From positions 15,905,223 through 15,969,222 of the forward strand of contig NC_092012.1 in the NCBI RefSeq assembly GCF_042242105.1: a stretch of DNA of 64,000 bases, read 5' to 3'. Below the pieces are notes generated by a model. The model ran no database searches. It was not told where the DNA came from and saw nothing but the letters and a program-made list of their open reading frames with translations. Shown here piece by piece: positions 53,901 through 60,720 of the stretch (position 1 is the first letter of the stretch; each line of letters begins with the position of its first letter). The DNA comes from Pempheris klunzingeri. Lineage: Eukaryota > Chordata > Actinopteri > Acropomatiformes > Pempheridae. The position numbers and the translations under genes are program-made.

Positions 53901-56900
53901 TATGTTACATTTCATTAGTTGGCAGGAGGTGTGACGCCTCAGCAATCATCGATCATTTATTAAGGTTTCTGTTTCTTACCATAGAGTCTGAGTGCTGAGA
54001 GAAGGAGGCTGTTGTTAGCACGAAAGCAGAAGAAAATGAGCGTTCCCAACTGTGTAAATATATTAATTGCCATGTTTGTACTGTGTTGACAAGTACCTCC
54101 TCTGTGAAAATCAATGATCAGACCATAATGGAGCAAAGCTTACAATTTACAATATAAATAACAAACTTTGTGTGAAACCATGGTTTTCTGATTGGTTGCT
54201 ACAGTAAAATCAAGTCTGTGCATACCAGTAATAATATGCATAATGTTCATGTTAATCTTAGCTATATAGCTATCAAAAATATATTGCTGTTATTGTACAT
54301 AGAAGTTTTAAACTCAAAGTAAGGCGAGCAATGCCTTATCTATTCCAGTCCTCCCCCTTGTCCGCCACCACTCCCAGCCTCTACCTTTCACCTTGGCCCT
54401 GCATCACTTATCTGGGTTGTACCTGACCAAGCTTGGGGGTCACCTGACCTTCAAGCATTGACTTGTAAATTTTACTCTCAGACTGACTCCAATAGATGGT
54501 ACAGTGCCCCGATCCTGCGTGGGGATCTGTCTGGTCTTTTCAGAACCTCACCATGCAGGGATGTAGATTCAAATTGGTGAGATGAGACTTCTCTGCAAGG
54601 TGGCTGAACTTATTTTACATTTCAGAGTGAGGAGCTCTGTGATTTGGGAGGCCCATGGTATCAAGTCACTAACTCCTCTGAGAAGAGCCAGATGAGATGT
54701 CTGGGAGGCTCCCTTTGGAAGTGCTCTGGGCATGACAAACTGGGAGGAAACCCCGGGCATACCCAGAACATGTCGGAGGGATTACATATCCCATCTATCC
54801 TGGGAGCACTTAAGGATCCCCAAGGAAGGGCCTGTTGCTGGGAAAAAGATCACTACACTGCTCTGCTCACCCTGTTGGCACTGTGACCCTGATCGGGATA
54901 AGTGGCTCAAAATGGATGAATGGAAGGATGGATGTCCTCCATTAACTCCATCACCTCAGTAAATTTATCTTTAGAGGGTGTTTGTCTGAATGAGAATACA
55001 ACGTTCCTTAAGCAGGAAAGAACAGAAACTATGTCTTCCTGTAAGCAGCACATTACTACAAGCTATAAAAAGAAAATCACTAAAAAAAGCTTTCATGCCT
55101 TCCATCATGCCCTTACTTACAAATCCCTCTTCAGCGCTTGTCTCAGTGCTGTCAACAGCTTTGTATGTTTCAGATAATCATTTTTACAGTACGTGCATCT
55201 ATTATCAATCACAGTGATAAAACCTATTACACAGAGAACGTTTTTCTAAAATGAGTTCATAAAAGGATTAACAATAAGACAGATAGAAATATAGAGCTAG
55301 AAATATAGCACTAAAATCCCCTTTTAGAAATAAATGGAGTGAAACATAAATGGATTTCATTTATTTTCCACAAACATATGCACTTTTTAAAATTCAATGC
55401 ACTGAATGCAATCTTGAGTTGTCTTCACTGTATGCGATGTCTGTCTGTAGGAATACAACTCTTTCTTTGCATTAACAGAAATCATCAGTCCTAAGTCGCC
55501 AGTACCCAGTTTTTGGATGCTGAAGACTTGCATATTAAATTTAAATCCACCTGGCCATACTCGTGGGCACACTGCAGTTTAAGTGCTGTACTTCTGGAAT
55601 GTAAACTGAACCAACGCAGCCCATCCACAGGCTTACCAAAAGCCTTTCACTTATTACCAGTCTGCACTACTCTGCCATGCCTACAGCTTTTAATCAGCAT
55701 CAGATATAACGAAATCGGTTCATATGCTGTTAGTTGATAACATCATTAGCTACCAGCCTATAACGTGATTAATGACCTCCAGTCATGTTTCCAGCACAAT
55801 ATCTACAGCACGTCTATGGCATGAGCCATTAATGCTCAGAAATGCTACCTTTTACAATTTCAGTTCCACCTATTGAAATTTTTGCTTCTACCCCACATGA
55901 CTTGTGTCCCTTGTGTGCATAAGTCATGCTTGTTCAAGGTGACACTGTATGTGGATTTCATTGACGCGGGTACCGCTTTTATATTGTATAAATAAGAGTT
56001 CGGGATTCATCTAAAAACATAATGCGTCCTAACTGCTTTTGTTGGATTTTACAGTACGCTGTCATCAAACCTACTGCAGCTGTGTTCTTTGTGTCTGATG
56101 GAAGATGTGCTTCCATTTTAACCTATGCAGCTGTCTAAACCATCTGTATAACATCTCATGATTTACTTACGCACGATACTCAAGCAACTGTAACTCAAAG
56201 AATCTTTTAACGCTTTAAGTCATTTTTTTAATTTCTTTTCCTTTTTCCATTTCCATGTTAAGACATGATTATACATTAAGTTGTGAGCTGCCAGATGCTT
56301 GCGGGTGCACAGCAGTACTGTTTGGAATAACTGGCCTATTCAGAGTAACTGATGCCGGTGTGTTACATTGAAGGGGCACAGGGCATCTGGAGTACTCCTG
56401 CCAAGGTCCTTGACCATGCAGGGCACTAGCTTCCAGAATACAGGAAGTCTGTGGGCAACCATCCTAACCTTTTGGGGTAATTTGTGCCAAATTGTTAGCA
56501 TGGCTCAAACGCAGAGGACACATTTGCCCACAAGAAACGTATAGCTTTACTTTGATGACTTAACTTAGTGTGTATTTACCTGACTAGGTCTCCATGAAGC
56601 TGAACATGGAGTCCCTGTCCGTCCCTCTGAGCACACAGCTCCTCCACTGTGGTGCTGGTGGAGCAGAGCACCAACTGCAGGTCTGGCTGAGGGGTGGAAG
56701 GGGCCTGTGGGCCAGAGGCAGGTGGCTGGGGGTCCACTGTGCCCCCATACAGACAGACACAGCCCCGCTGGGTGTCCCCTTTTAGCCAGTCGCGCTCACG
56801 GGATCCAAATCTTGTCTTTCTTGTCACACAGCCACGACTCCCATTCCGCTTCATGTTTCGCTGCTGACACGGAAAAGAATCATTTTAACACACTGATCGA

Positions 56901-57574
56901 CATCGGATACATACTAGCATGTCTAACAGCCATACGCCGCCTATAGAGCTTGAGGGTGGTTTAAATTGTACTGCTGGGGAACAGTTATTTACAGCAGACA
57001 GGAGATGTTACAATTAAGTGAAGGTGACACTTGGAAATTGGCGCAGTAGCACATTATTGCACTTGGGTAGAAAAGGATACAAGTAATCAATGTTTTAAAA
57101 ATCAATATGTAGTTATTAGCATGTAGCTAGGAGTTCCTGTCATTACGCTGAAGACACTTGCAATTACTTTCCTTTGTAGACTCAACTCCACTGGACTCAA
57201 CATTTCCTGAGCAGCCTCTGTCTGTAGCAACAGCACTGACCGATTAAGTACAATCTTTAATGGTTTTTCACTCTGAGGACGGACTCCATGACTGTATTAC
57301 TGACAGGAACTAGGATAGCACGTTGTTTTTAGCTCTTCCCCTAATCACTGTGGTGATGTTAGCCAGACGTGTTGTAGCCTAATGTTTTTCCTGGAAATTA
57401 TGCAATGCAAGACTATCTAAATCTGACATTAATAAGGACTAACGTTGAGCTAAAATGACGAGTAAGTAACATCACAGTTTGTCACTTGAAAGGTATGGGT
57501 GGATAATTTTCCAAGAGGTAAAGATATCTATCTTTACTATTCTGACTGCACGTAGGCTCTGCAGTAGACAAACA

Positions 57575-57614
<40 letters not shown>

Positions 57615-59725
57615 AACACACACAAACTATAAACTATACTGCTGTTATACTGCTGTTGGAGTTTATCAAGAACGCACCTTGACCCCACATCTCTTCAGAA
57701 TACTGATAAACAGGACATATAAGCACAAGACTGGAGAGGATCCAGCTTAGTGACTTATTGGTGTCATCGACACTGTTTGAAAATGTGGTCACATTTACGT
57801 CATTCAACTGTGATATTCAATAGGCCTTTGAGCAATCTGCTGCTCAGTGTGACGTATCAGGATAAGGATGAGTATCTCAAAATAAACCCAAGGGTCTGTC
57901 TGATAAATGTGGGAGAGGAGTAGTTCAGTGAGTCAAAGAATGGTCAGCTGGACCTGCACCAGTGTGGGCTTTATACTAGACTACAAAGCCGAGCCACAGA
58001 GCAAGAGTTTTCAATTTACAGATCAGCCACCCCCACTCACCAAACCACACACACACACACACACACACACATACAATGATGCAACATATAATCACATAAT
58101 TGCACATTTCAAAACATTTTTCAACAATGCGTAAGAACTTTGACTTATTTTCCCAAACTATAACGGCCTGACTGCATGAACACTTAGGAAGATGATTATT
58201 GTTGTTATCATTATAATCCTGATCACAACTTCCAAATGTTCTTGAATTAACACAAAATCCCTAGAATTAAATAACTTTCAAAAAAGAATTTAAATTTAAA
58301 CTAATCAATTAATTTGGGAAATCTTTTCTGCATTATTTACAGTATGTCCAACAGAAACTATATTTCTAAGCTTTGTACATTTGAGTGATTTTAATGATAA
58401 AATTCTAAAATATCTTTCTAATGTTTTAGCCTTTTAAAATGTGAACACTGCATATTTTAGGTCAATTGGGGGATAATGGTTTTAAAGGTTTTTCTTTGCT
58501 TACCACTGTTATGCATTACTGAACCTGAACAACAACTTAATCTAACTTTGTCACTCAATTATTGTCATGTTCATTTTTATTATCATTATTATTATCGTTA
58601 TTAAAGAATTGTCTCTTTAATCCACACCTCAAGGTCTTCATCAACAAATGGAGTTTGATCAGTGAAGCTAGAGAGTTTATTTTGTACAAACTTTGTTTCC
58701 AAGGTCAAAAATAAACTTTTACTGTGGCTCCTTAAATAAGTCATAGCTGGAGCAGCATTATTCCAGAGGAGAAAAGGAGGAAGAGGAGAAGTGGGTAAAT
58801 GGAGTGTGATCTGTGATCACATAGAAAGTAAACCACCCAACAGTCTCCTCATCATCTACTGTCAAGGTGTGTCTGAGTGAAGCACTGAACCACTGCTTGC
58901 TGCTGTGGATTCACTCAGTGGTCAGCCCAGTCGACTACAGATGTACTGGAGAGCTCGACCAGGCAGCTCCAAGGTGTGGATGTGTGTCATTGTGTGAATG
59001 TGAGGTAGGGCTGGATAAGAACATGCAAGAGCTCAGAAAGGAGTGAATAAATACACTGTTAAATTATCTATCTTGTCCATGAGTGATGTCTGACCTGACT
59101 CAGTTTTTCAGTCAGCTATGGAGGTCCCTTGTAGATTTCATGATGACACCGTATGTGACTGTAACATAAACTGCATCTTACGCCTCAGCAAATCAACAAA
59201 CACGTGAAGAAAGGCAGGCAGGCAGGTTTGGTTTAGATGTGACTCCCAATTTACTGAACACACCAGGGTGCATTTCCTTACTGATCCTCAAGAATGCAAC
59301 TTGATTGTCTGTTTTATGTTGATGTTAACAGCTATGATAAAACACTAGCAAGCATTGCCCTTTCACACTGATTGGATTATGGATGAATAATGGTTGGTGA
59401 ATGGCTTCACAGGCAATATCTGTTGGCAGAAATATTGTTCGGCTTAAGGGGGGAAAAAAGCAGCATTTTTATGGTGTTATGCACTCATTCACGTGGTGAC
59501 CTATTTTATTTTATTATGATGATGTGTGCCCTTCCTTCAAATACACTAAGTGAGGGTGCACAATTTAAATGAATAGCACAACCAAGATCCTGTGTGTGTG
59601 TTTGTCACTGCCTTGCCAGCAGCTGCCTCTGGGACTTACATGTCATTACACATCATGTGTCTCACCCTAAAATGTCATAGAACTGTACAGCAATGGGCCT
59701 TCCTATAAAAGCTTTAACAGCATAG

Positions 59726-59810
<85 letters not shown>

Positions 59811-60305
59811 TTTGTGGCTGTTAATTGGCTCTGGTACATTCCTCACTTAATGGCAATCATCCACAGATCAATCATCAAACAGAGAAGATCAATCACTGGG
59901 TATCACAGTCGTTACATAATATTACAAGGATGCGTTTTCATTCTCGGTGCACTTTGCCCTGTTTGAGTCACCTACTGCAATGTAAGGAAAACCTTGACAT
60001 GTAACACAATATAGAGATATTTGTCGAGCACTTAGTCCCGTTTGAATCCCCTGCTGCATCACAAGAAAATAAATCCTCCCGGCATGACTTGCCTTTAGCA
60101 CTCGGATCCCCGTCGCAGCATGAGCTCCCGGACCACTGCGGCTGCCGCGACCTGCAGTCTGGTTCAGCCCCGCTTGGTGGACCACCGTGTCCGGCTGCCT
60201 GTCTATGCAAGTCCCGTTATCTCCGACATCACCTCCCTTCTTGATGCCCGCTTGGGTGTTAGTCGCCACGACCGCTGCATTAGTATCCTCGTCCTCCATC
60301 GCCAT
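21262..60305 (-). CDS. phlpp2: PHLPP2, PH domain leucine-rich repeat protein phosphatase 2 (complete, 19 coding exons)
   Basis: PHLPP2 is a PP2C-family Ser/Thr phosphatase that dephosphorylates the hydrophobic motif of AKT and PKC kinases, and so restrains growth signalling. Nineteen exons join with consistent phases into 1441 residues. From the conserved MKRNGSR start alone the product is 1367 residues; human has 1323. Order: a novel N-terminal extension 1-74; a conserved N-terminal region from 75; a PH domain about 220-316 ([20 protein letters not shown] to QRWQRQASK); leucine-rich repeats about 317-830; a PP2C domain about 840-1095 with the metal motif FDGDRNEE at 891-898 and KDN in its last part; a Ser/Pro-rich tail; and the C-terminal PDZ ligand DTAL. 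Sequence detail, including the DTAL end and MKRNGSR start, identifies PHLPP2 rather than PHLPP1. The gene converges on MARVELD3. All introns are GT-AG except the first, which is GC-AG. Confidence 0.96.
22696..22927 (-). CDS. phlpp2: PHLPP2 coding exon 18 (PP2C core)
   Basis: Encodes [38 protein letters not shown] and [18 protein letters not shown] is the PP2C core strand segment corresponding to the conserved NxGDSRAVL motif of other family members. Acceptor TCGCAACAG, donor CAGAG|GTAATG. Confidence 0.96.
23075..23269 (-). CDS. phlpp2: PHLPP2 coding exon 17 (PP2C metal-binding motif)
   Basis: Encodes [20 protein letters not shown], then [20 protein letters not shown] and [20 protein letters not shown] is the PHLPP form of the PP2C metal-coordinating motif, with D892 and D894 in this model. 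Acceptor GGGGCAG, donor ACACAG|GTAAGA. Confidence 0.96.
23829..23942 (-). CDS. phlpp2: PHLPP2 coding exon 16 (PP2C start)
   Basis: Encodes [20 protein letters not shown] to [11 protein letters not shown], the entry into the PP2C domain. Acceptor TTTTTTAG, donor AACAA|GTCAGT. Human has HGLAEMAGQRNK here. Confidence 0.94.
24177..24307 (-). CDS. phlpp2: PHLPP2 coding exon 15 (last LRR)
   Basis: Encodes [20 protein letters not shown] to LEHKTLNLF, the end of the leucine-rich array. It is separated from exon 14 by an intron of only 87 bases. Acceptor GTTCGTAG, donor TCAG|GTGAGT. Confidence 0.95.
24395..24557 (-). CDS. phlpp2: PHLPP2 coding exon 14 (LRR)
   Basis: Encodes [20 protein letters not shown] to [11 protein letters not shown], nearly identical to human [15 protein letters not shown]. 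Acceptor GTCTTTAG, donor ATCAAG|GTCAGA. Confidence 0.96.
24841..25041 (-). CDS. phlpp2: PHLPP2 coding exon 13 (LRR)
   Basis: Encodes [20 protein letters not shown] to LLSFPA, covering [20 protein letters not shown] and [15 protein letters not shown]. Acceptor CCTCACAG, donor GCGAG|GTGTGT. Confidence 0.95.
26188..26343 (-). CDS. phlpp2: PHLPP2 coding exon 12 (LRR)
   Basis: Encodes [20 protein letters not shown] to ESMFYKAL, matching human SSLSLRKLMLGHNHVQNLP and LFSKALNLRYL. Acceptor CCAACAG, donor TTAAA|GTAAGT. Confidence 0.94.
27075..27170 (-). CDS. phlpp2: PHLPP2 coding exon 11 (LRR)
   Basis: Encodes [20 protein letters not shown] then [11 protein letters not shown]. Human has [20 protein letters not shown]. 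The acceptor GAGACAG follows a TG-rich tract (CA-rich on the plus strand at 27176-27224). Donor CCAG|GTTACT is weak. In phase 2 on both sides, so its loss would remove exactly 32 codons in frame. Confidence 0.94.
27176..27224. repeat. CA-rich repeat beside PHLPP2 exon 11
   Basis: Interrupted CA units, reading as TG repeats in the pre-mRNA just upstream of the exon 11 acceptor. Confidence 0.9.
27877..27937 (-). CDS. phlpp2: PHLPP2 coding exon 10 (61 bases, LRR)
   Basis: A small exon encoding [19 protein letters not shown] with partial codons at both ends. Human has LTAVNVYPVPSLLTFLDLS. Acceptor GCCCACAG, donor CACA|GTGAGT. Confidence 0.93.
28098..28300 (-). CDS. phlpp2: PHLPP2 coding exon 9 (LRR)
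   Basis: Encodes [20 protein letters not shown] to LRMLHASSN. Human has LTHVDLRDN and LRTLYASSNRL in the same frame. Acceptor AAATGCAG, donor AACC|GTGAGT. Confidence 0.95.
28301..30300 (-). other. phlpp2: PHLPP2 intron 8
   Basis: A 2.0 kb intron with no exon or intact element. A stretch near 29785-29860 faintly resembles the repeat at 915-1080. Confidence 0.7.
30301..30531 (-). CDS. phlpp2: PHLPP2 coding exon 8 (LRR)
   Basis: Encodes [18 protein letters not shown] to [10 protein letters not shown], about three leucine-rich repeats. A Tc1 element begins 87 bases upstream of its acceptor (TCTTGCAG). Donor CTCCG|GTAAGA. Confidence 0.95.
30775..30883 (-). mobile_element. Retroposed mRNA 3'-end fragment nested in the Tc1 element
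   Basis: About 109 bases flanked by a 16-base direct repeat ACATTGTCTGATTTTT at 30759-30774 and 30884-30899. On the minus strand the insert ends AATAAAGTTGGGG followed by A residues, that is a polyadenylation signal and tail. The matching right arm of the transposon (near 32115-32145) has one copy of the target and no insert. The source gene is not recognised. The pattern is that of LINE-driven retroposition with 5' truncation. Confidence 0.75.
30961..31905 (-). pseudogene. Tc1-like transposase remnant
   Basis: It starts [18 protein letters not shown] and then jumps to sequence normally found after the DNA-binding helices, so part of the helix-turn-helix region is deleted and a stop follows. 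The open middle part (31149-31772) carries [28 protein letters not shown] and [15 protein letters not shown], which include catalytic-domain landmarks of the DDE family. A one-base loss near 31224 shifts the frame after HTAWAT, and the rest up to the TGA at 30961 is read only in another frame. The copy cannot make a working transposase. Confidence 0.9.
33230..33355 (+). repeat. LINE 3' tail with TTCTA repeat
   Basis: ACAATGACAATAAATGC followed by TTCTA pentamers at 33320-33354 is the usual end of 5'-truncated fish LINE copies. Confidence 0.55.
33500..33556. repeat. TATG then GT microsatellite beside PHLPP2 exon 7
   Basis: TATG units followed by 13 GT copies. In the pre-mRNA this is a CA run just inside the intron after the exon 7 donor. 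Confidence 0.95.
33572..33718 (-). CDS. phlpp2: PHLPP2 coding exon 7 (LRR)
   Basis: Encodes [20 protein letters not shown] to VPVQIGNLQ, two leucine-rich repeats. The donor CAAAG|GTGTGA is weak and is followed about 15 bases on by a CA run in the transcript. Acceptor CTCTTTAG. Confidence 0.94.
33719..35988 (-). other. phlpp2: PHLPP2 intron 6
   Basis: A 2.3 kb intron with a GT repeat at 34620-34650 and nothing else I can name. Confidence 0.7.
34620..34650. repeat. GT microsatellite
   Basis: GT run with a single CG interruption. Confidence 0.95.
35989..36143 (-). CDS. phlpp2: PHLPP2 coding exon 6 (LRR start)
   Basis: Encodes [20 protein letters not shown], then [18 protein letters not shown] and NLP, the first leucine-rich repeats. 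The acceptor is AGTATAG and lies only a few bases after a 40-base TG run (CA on the plus strand, 36151-36190) that takes the place of an ordinary pyrimidine tract. Donor CCCCAG|GTAATC. Confidence 0.94.
36151..36190. repeat. CA microsatellite abutting the PHLPP2 exon 6 acceptor
   Basis: Twenty perfect CA copies. Only seven bases separate it from the first base of exon 6, so in the pre-mRNA it forms a TG tract at the 3' splice site. Confidence 0.97.
36191..39782 (-). other. phlpp2: PHLPP2 intron 5
   Basis: A 3.6 kb intron holding a CT then CA repeat at 38857-38920. No exon, RNA gene or transposon recognised. Confidence 0.7.
38857..38920. repeat. CT then CA microsatellite
   Basis: About twenty CT copies followed by ten CA copies. 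Confidence 0.95.
39783..39908 (-). CDS. phlpp2: PHLPP2 coding exon 5 (PH domain, second part)
   Basis: Encodes 42 residues from [17 protein letters not shown] to [13 protein letters not shown], the end of the PH domain with its C-terminal helix. Phase 0 on both sides, so skipping this exon would delete 42 residues in frame. Donor AAAA|GTAAGC. Confidence 0.95.
39909..40867 (-). other. phlpp2: PHLPP2 intron 4
   Basis: About 1 kb between the two PH-domain exons. Nothing seen in it. Confidence 0.75.
40868..41058 (-). CDS. phlpp2: PHLPP2 coding exon 4 (PH domain, first part)
   Basis: Encodes [20 protein letters not shown], then [25 protein letters not shown] and [12 protein letters not shown], the first strands of the PH domain. 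Acceptor CCTCCAG, donor AAG|GTAAGA. Confidence 0.96.
43640..43950. repeat. Dispersed teleost repeat (copy B)
   Basis: Begins with GATTAGTCAATGAATTGATC and ends GCAGATTAATCGATGG ... CGTTAGTTGCAGCC, the ends typical of a common short fish element. Same family as 14300-14517. Confidence 0.6.
44483..44522. repeat. 11-base minisatellite
   Basis: About 3.6 copies of GGCCACAGAGG with one base variant. Confidence 0.85.
45060..45240. repeat. Dispersed teleost repeat (copy C)
   Basis: Contains GAATTGGCAACTATTTTG and CAAACATTTGATGGTTCCAG, landmarks of the same family as copies A and B. Confidence 0.6.
48317..48412 (+). repeat. tRNA-derived SINE-like fragment
   Basis: Starts GGCGGCACGGTGATGCAGTG and continues GGTTAGCACAGG ... 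GGTTTGAATCTG ... TTTCTGTGTGGAGTGTTGCA, a repeat head common in fish introns with tRNA-like A and B box spacing. It is truncated after about 95 bases. Confidence 0.6.
49205..49228. repeat. CA microsatellite
   Basis: Twelve CA copies, about 160 bases from PHLPP2 exon 3. Confidence 0.95.
49388..49521 (-). CDS. phlpp2: PHLPP2 coding exon 3
   Basis: Encodes [20 protein letters not shown] and onward to [10 protein letters not shown], matching human [20 protein letters not shown] and CMIRFYGEKP. This is the Ras-association-like region before the PH domain. Acceptor TCCTGCAG, donor AGTG|GTGAGT. Confidence 0.95.
50925..51008 (+). repeat. LINE 3' tail fragment
   Basis: AAATTCCCCGTATGTGTTCA then TTTGGCCAATGAAGCTTATT resembles the 3' end of Rex1/L2-group fish LINEs. 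It parallels the tail of the longer copy near 53030-53060. Confidence 0.55.
51985..53160 (+). mobile_element. Truncated LINE (Rex1/L2-like) with decayed reverse transcriptase
   Basis: In shifting frames the plus strand reads [16 protein letters not shown], then [20 protein letters not shown], then [12 protein letters not shown] with the reverse-transcriptase FADD motif, and further on [19 protein letters not shown] and [11 protein letters not shown] at the C-terminus (to about 52708). Frame shifts and a large internal gap after 52350 show it is dead. An AT-rich tail follows. The clade assignment is from memory. Confidence 0.75.
54575..54945 (+). mobile_element. RTE-like (Rex3-type) LINE 3' remnant
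   Basis: GGTGAGATGAGACTTCTCTG ... GAAGAGCCAGATGAGATGTC ... GGCATGACAAACTGGGAGGA ... GGGATAAGTGGCTCAAAATG followed by GGATGAATGGAAGGATGGATG. This is the typical 3' end of RTE-group elements in fish, heavily mutated. Confidence 0.65.
56580..56863 (-). CDS. phlpp2: PHLPP2 coding exon 2
   Basis: Encodes (QRN)[18 protein letters not shown] and on to [10 protein letters not shown], matching the start of human PHLPP2, with a Pro-rich insert ([16 protein letters not shown]) where human has a Thr/Ser run. The acceptor is a tandem CAGCAG, so the exon may begin at 56863 or 56860 without changing frame. The internal ATG at 56854 is the start used in other vertebrates. Donor GTCAG|GTAAAT. Confidence 0.93.
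57580..57611. repeat. CA microsatellite
   Basis: Sixteen CA copies. Confidence 0.96.
58046..58071. repeat. CA microsatellite
   Basis: Thirteen CA copies. Confidence 0.96.
59729..59809. repeat. Long GT microsatellite
   Basis: Forty perfect GT copies, the longest simple repeat in the window. It lies about 280 bases inside PHLPP2 intron 1. Confidence 0.98.
60093..60305 (-). CDS. phlpp2: PHLPP2 coding exon 1 (71-codon N-terminal extension)
   Basis: Opens with [18 protein letters not shown] and ends GIRVLK. An in-frame TAG lies four codons upstream of the ATG, so the frame starts here. The donor is CTAAAG|GCAAGT, a GC-type site matching its consensus. Splicing to the acceptor at 56863 continues in phase as [10 protein letters not shown]. 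It is Gly/Ala/Asp-rich with no domain I recognise. Human PHLPP2 is annotated from MKRNGSR, so the extension could be fish-specific, or the exon could be 5' UTR with an open frame. The in-frame join makes translation plausible. Confidence 0.6.
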
Positions 60306-60720
60306 GTATGATCCCTATTAACAGCGACAAAAACCAAGAAGTGCCGTCCCGGGGCGCGACAGGCAAATTCCCACGGAGAGGTGAAAATTCATCCTGTGTC
60401 GGCGCTGCGACGCCATATCCAGACTGAATCTGACTGTTGTCAGATAGGCCTGCCGGAGAGCTGATCAATAAACATTAAATGGGCGGGTTCAGGGTATTTA
60501 TTATTCATCAGCCACTGCCCCTTTCTGGGGGGAGAAGCCTATTACATTAATCATAAGGGAGGTCTTTGACCGCTCCACGCAGCGCACAACGACAGATCAC
60601 GATATGTCCTCGCAGGGCGTGTCTGTGGTGCTCACAGTGTTAACTTGGCGAGTTCGCACATGTGAGTTACGTGCACGTCTTCAGTCCGTCAGGGGATCAC
60701 CGGTTATAACATTAGTGAAA
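60306..60720 (-). promoter_or_regulatory. phlpp2: Probable PHLPP2 5' UTR and core promoter
   Basis: CG-rich stretch immediately upstream of the first ATG, with a GC box (GGGCGGG at 60481-60487). No clear TATA box at a convincing distance. The transcription start is not determinable from sequence alone. Confidence 0.45.

Larger units (their letters stand above)
49522..56579 (-). other. phlpp2: PHLPP2 intron 2 (7.1 kb)
   Basis: It holds a LINE tail (50925-51008), a Rex1-like LINE fragment (51985-53160) and an RTE-like 3' remnant (54575-54945). The short stretch 50090-50145 has a weak tRNA-like B box on the minus strand. No PHLPP2 exon or other gene seen. Confidence 0.65.
56864..60092 (-). other. 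phlpp2: PHLPP2 intron 1 (GC-AG)
   Basis: A 3.2 kb intron starting GCAAGT. It holds CA runs at 57580-57611 and 58046-58071 and an 81-base GT run at 59729-59809. No other element recognised. Confidence 0.6.

Noticed and set aside
59729..59809. Regular repeat that could suggest an array such as CRISPR
   Set aside because: It is a plain GT microsatellite in a vertebrate intron; there are no spacers and no associated genes.
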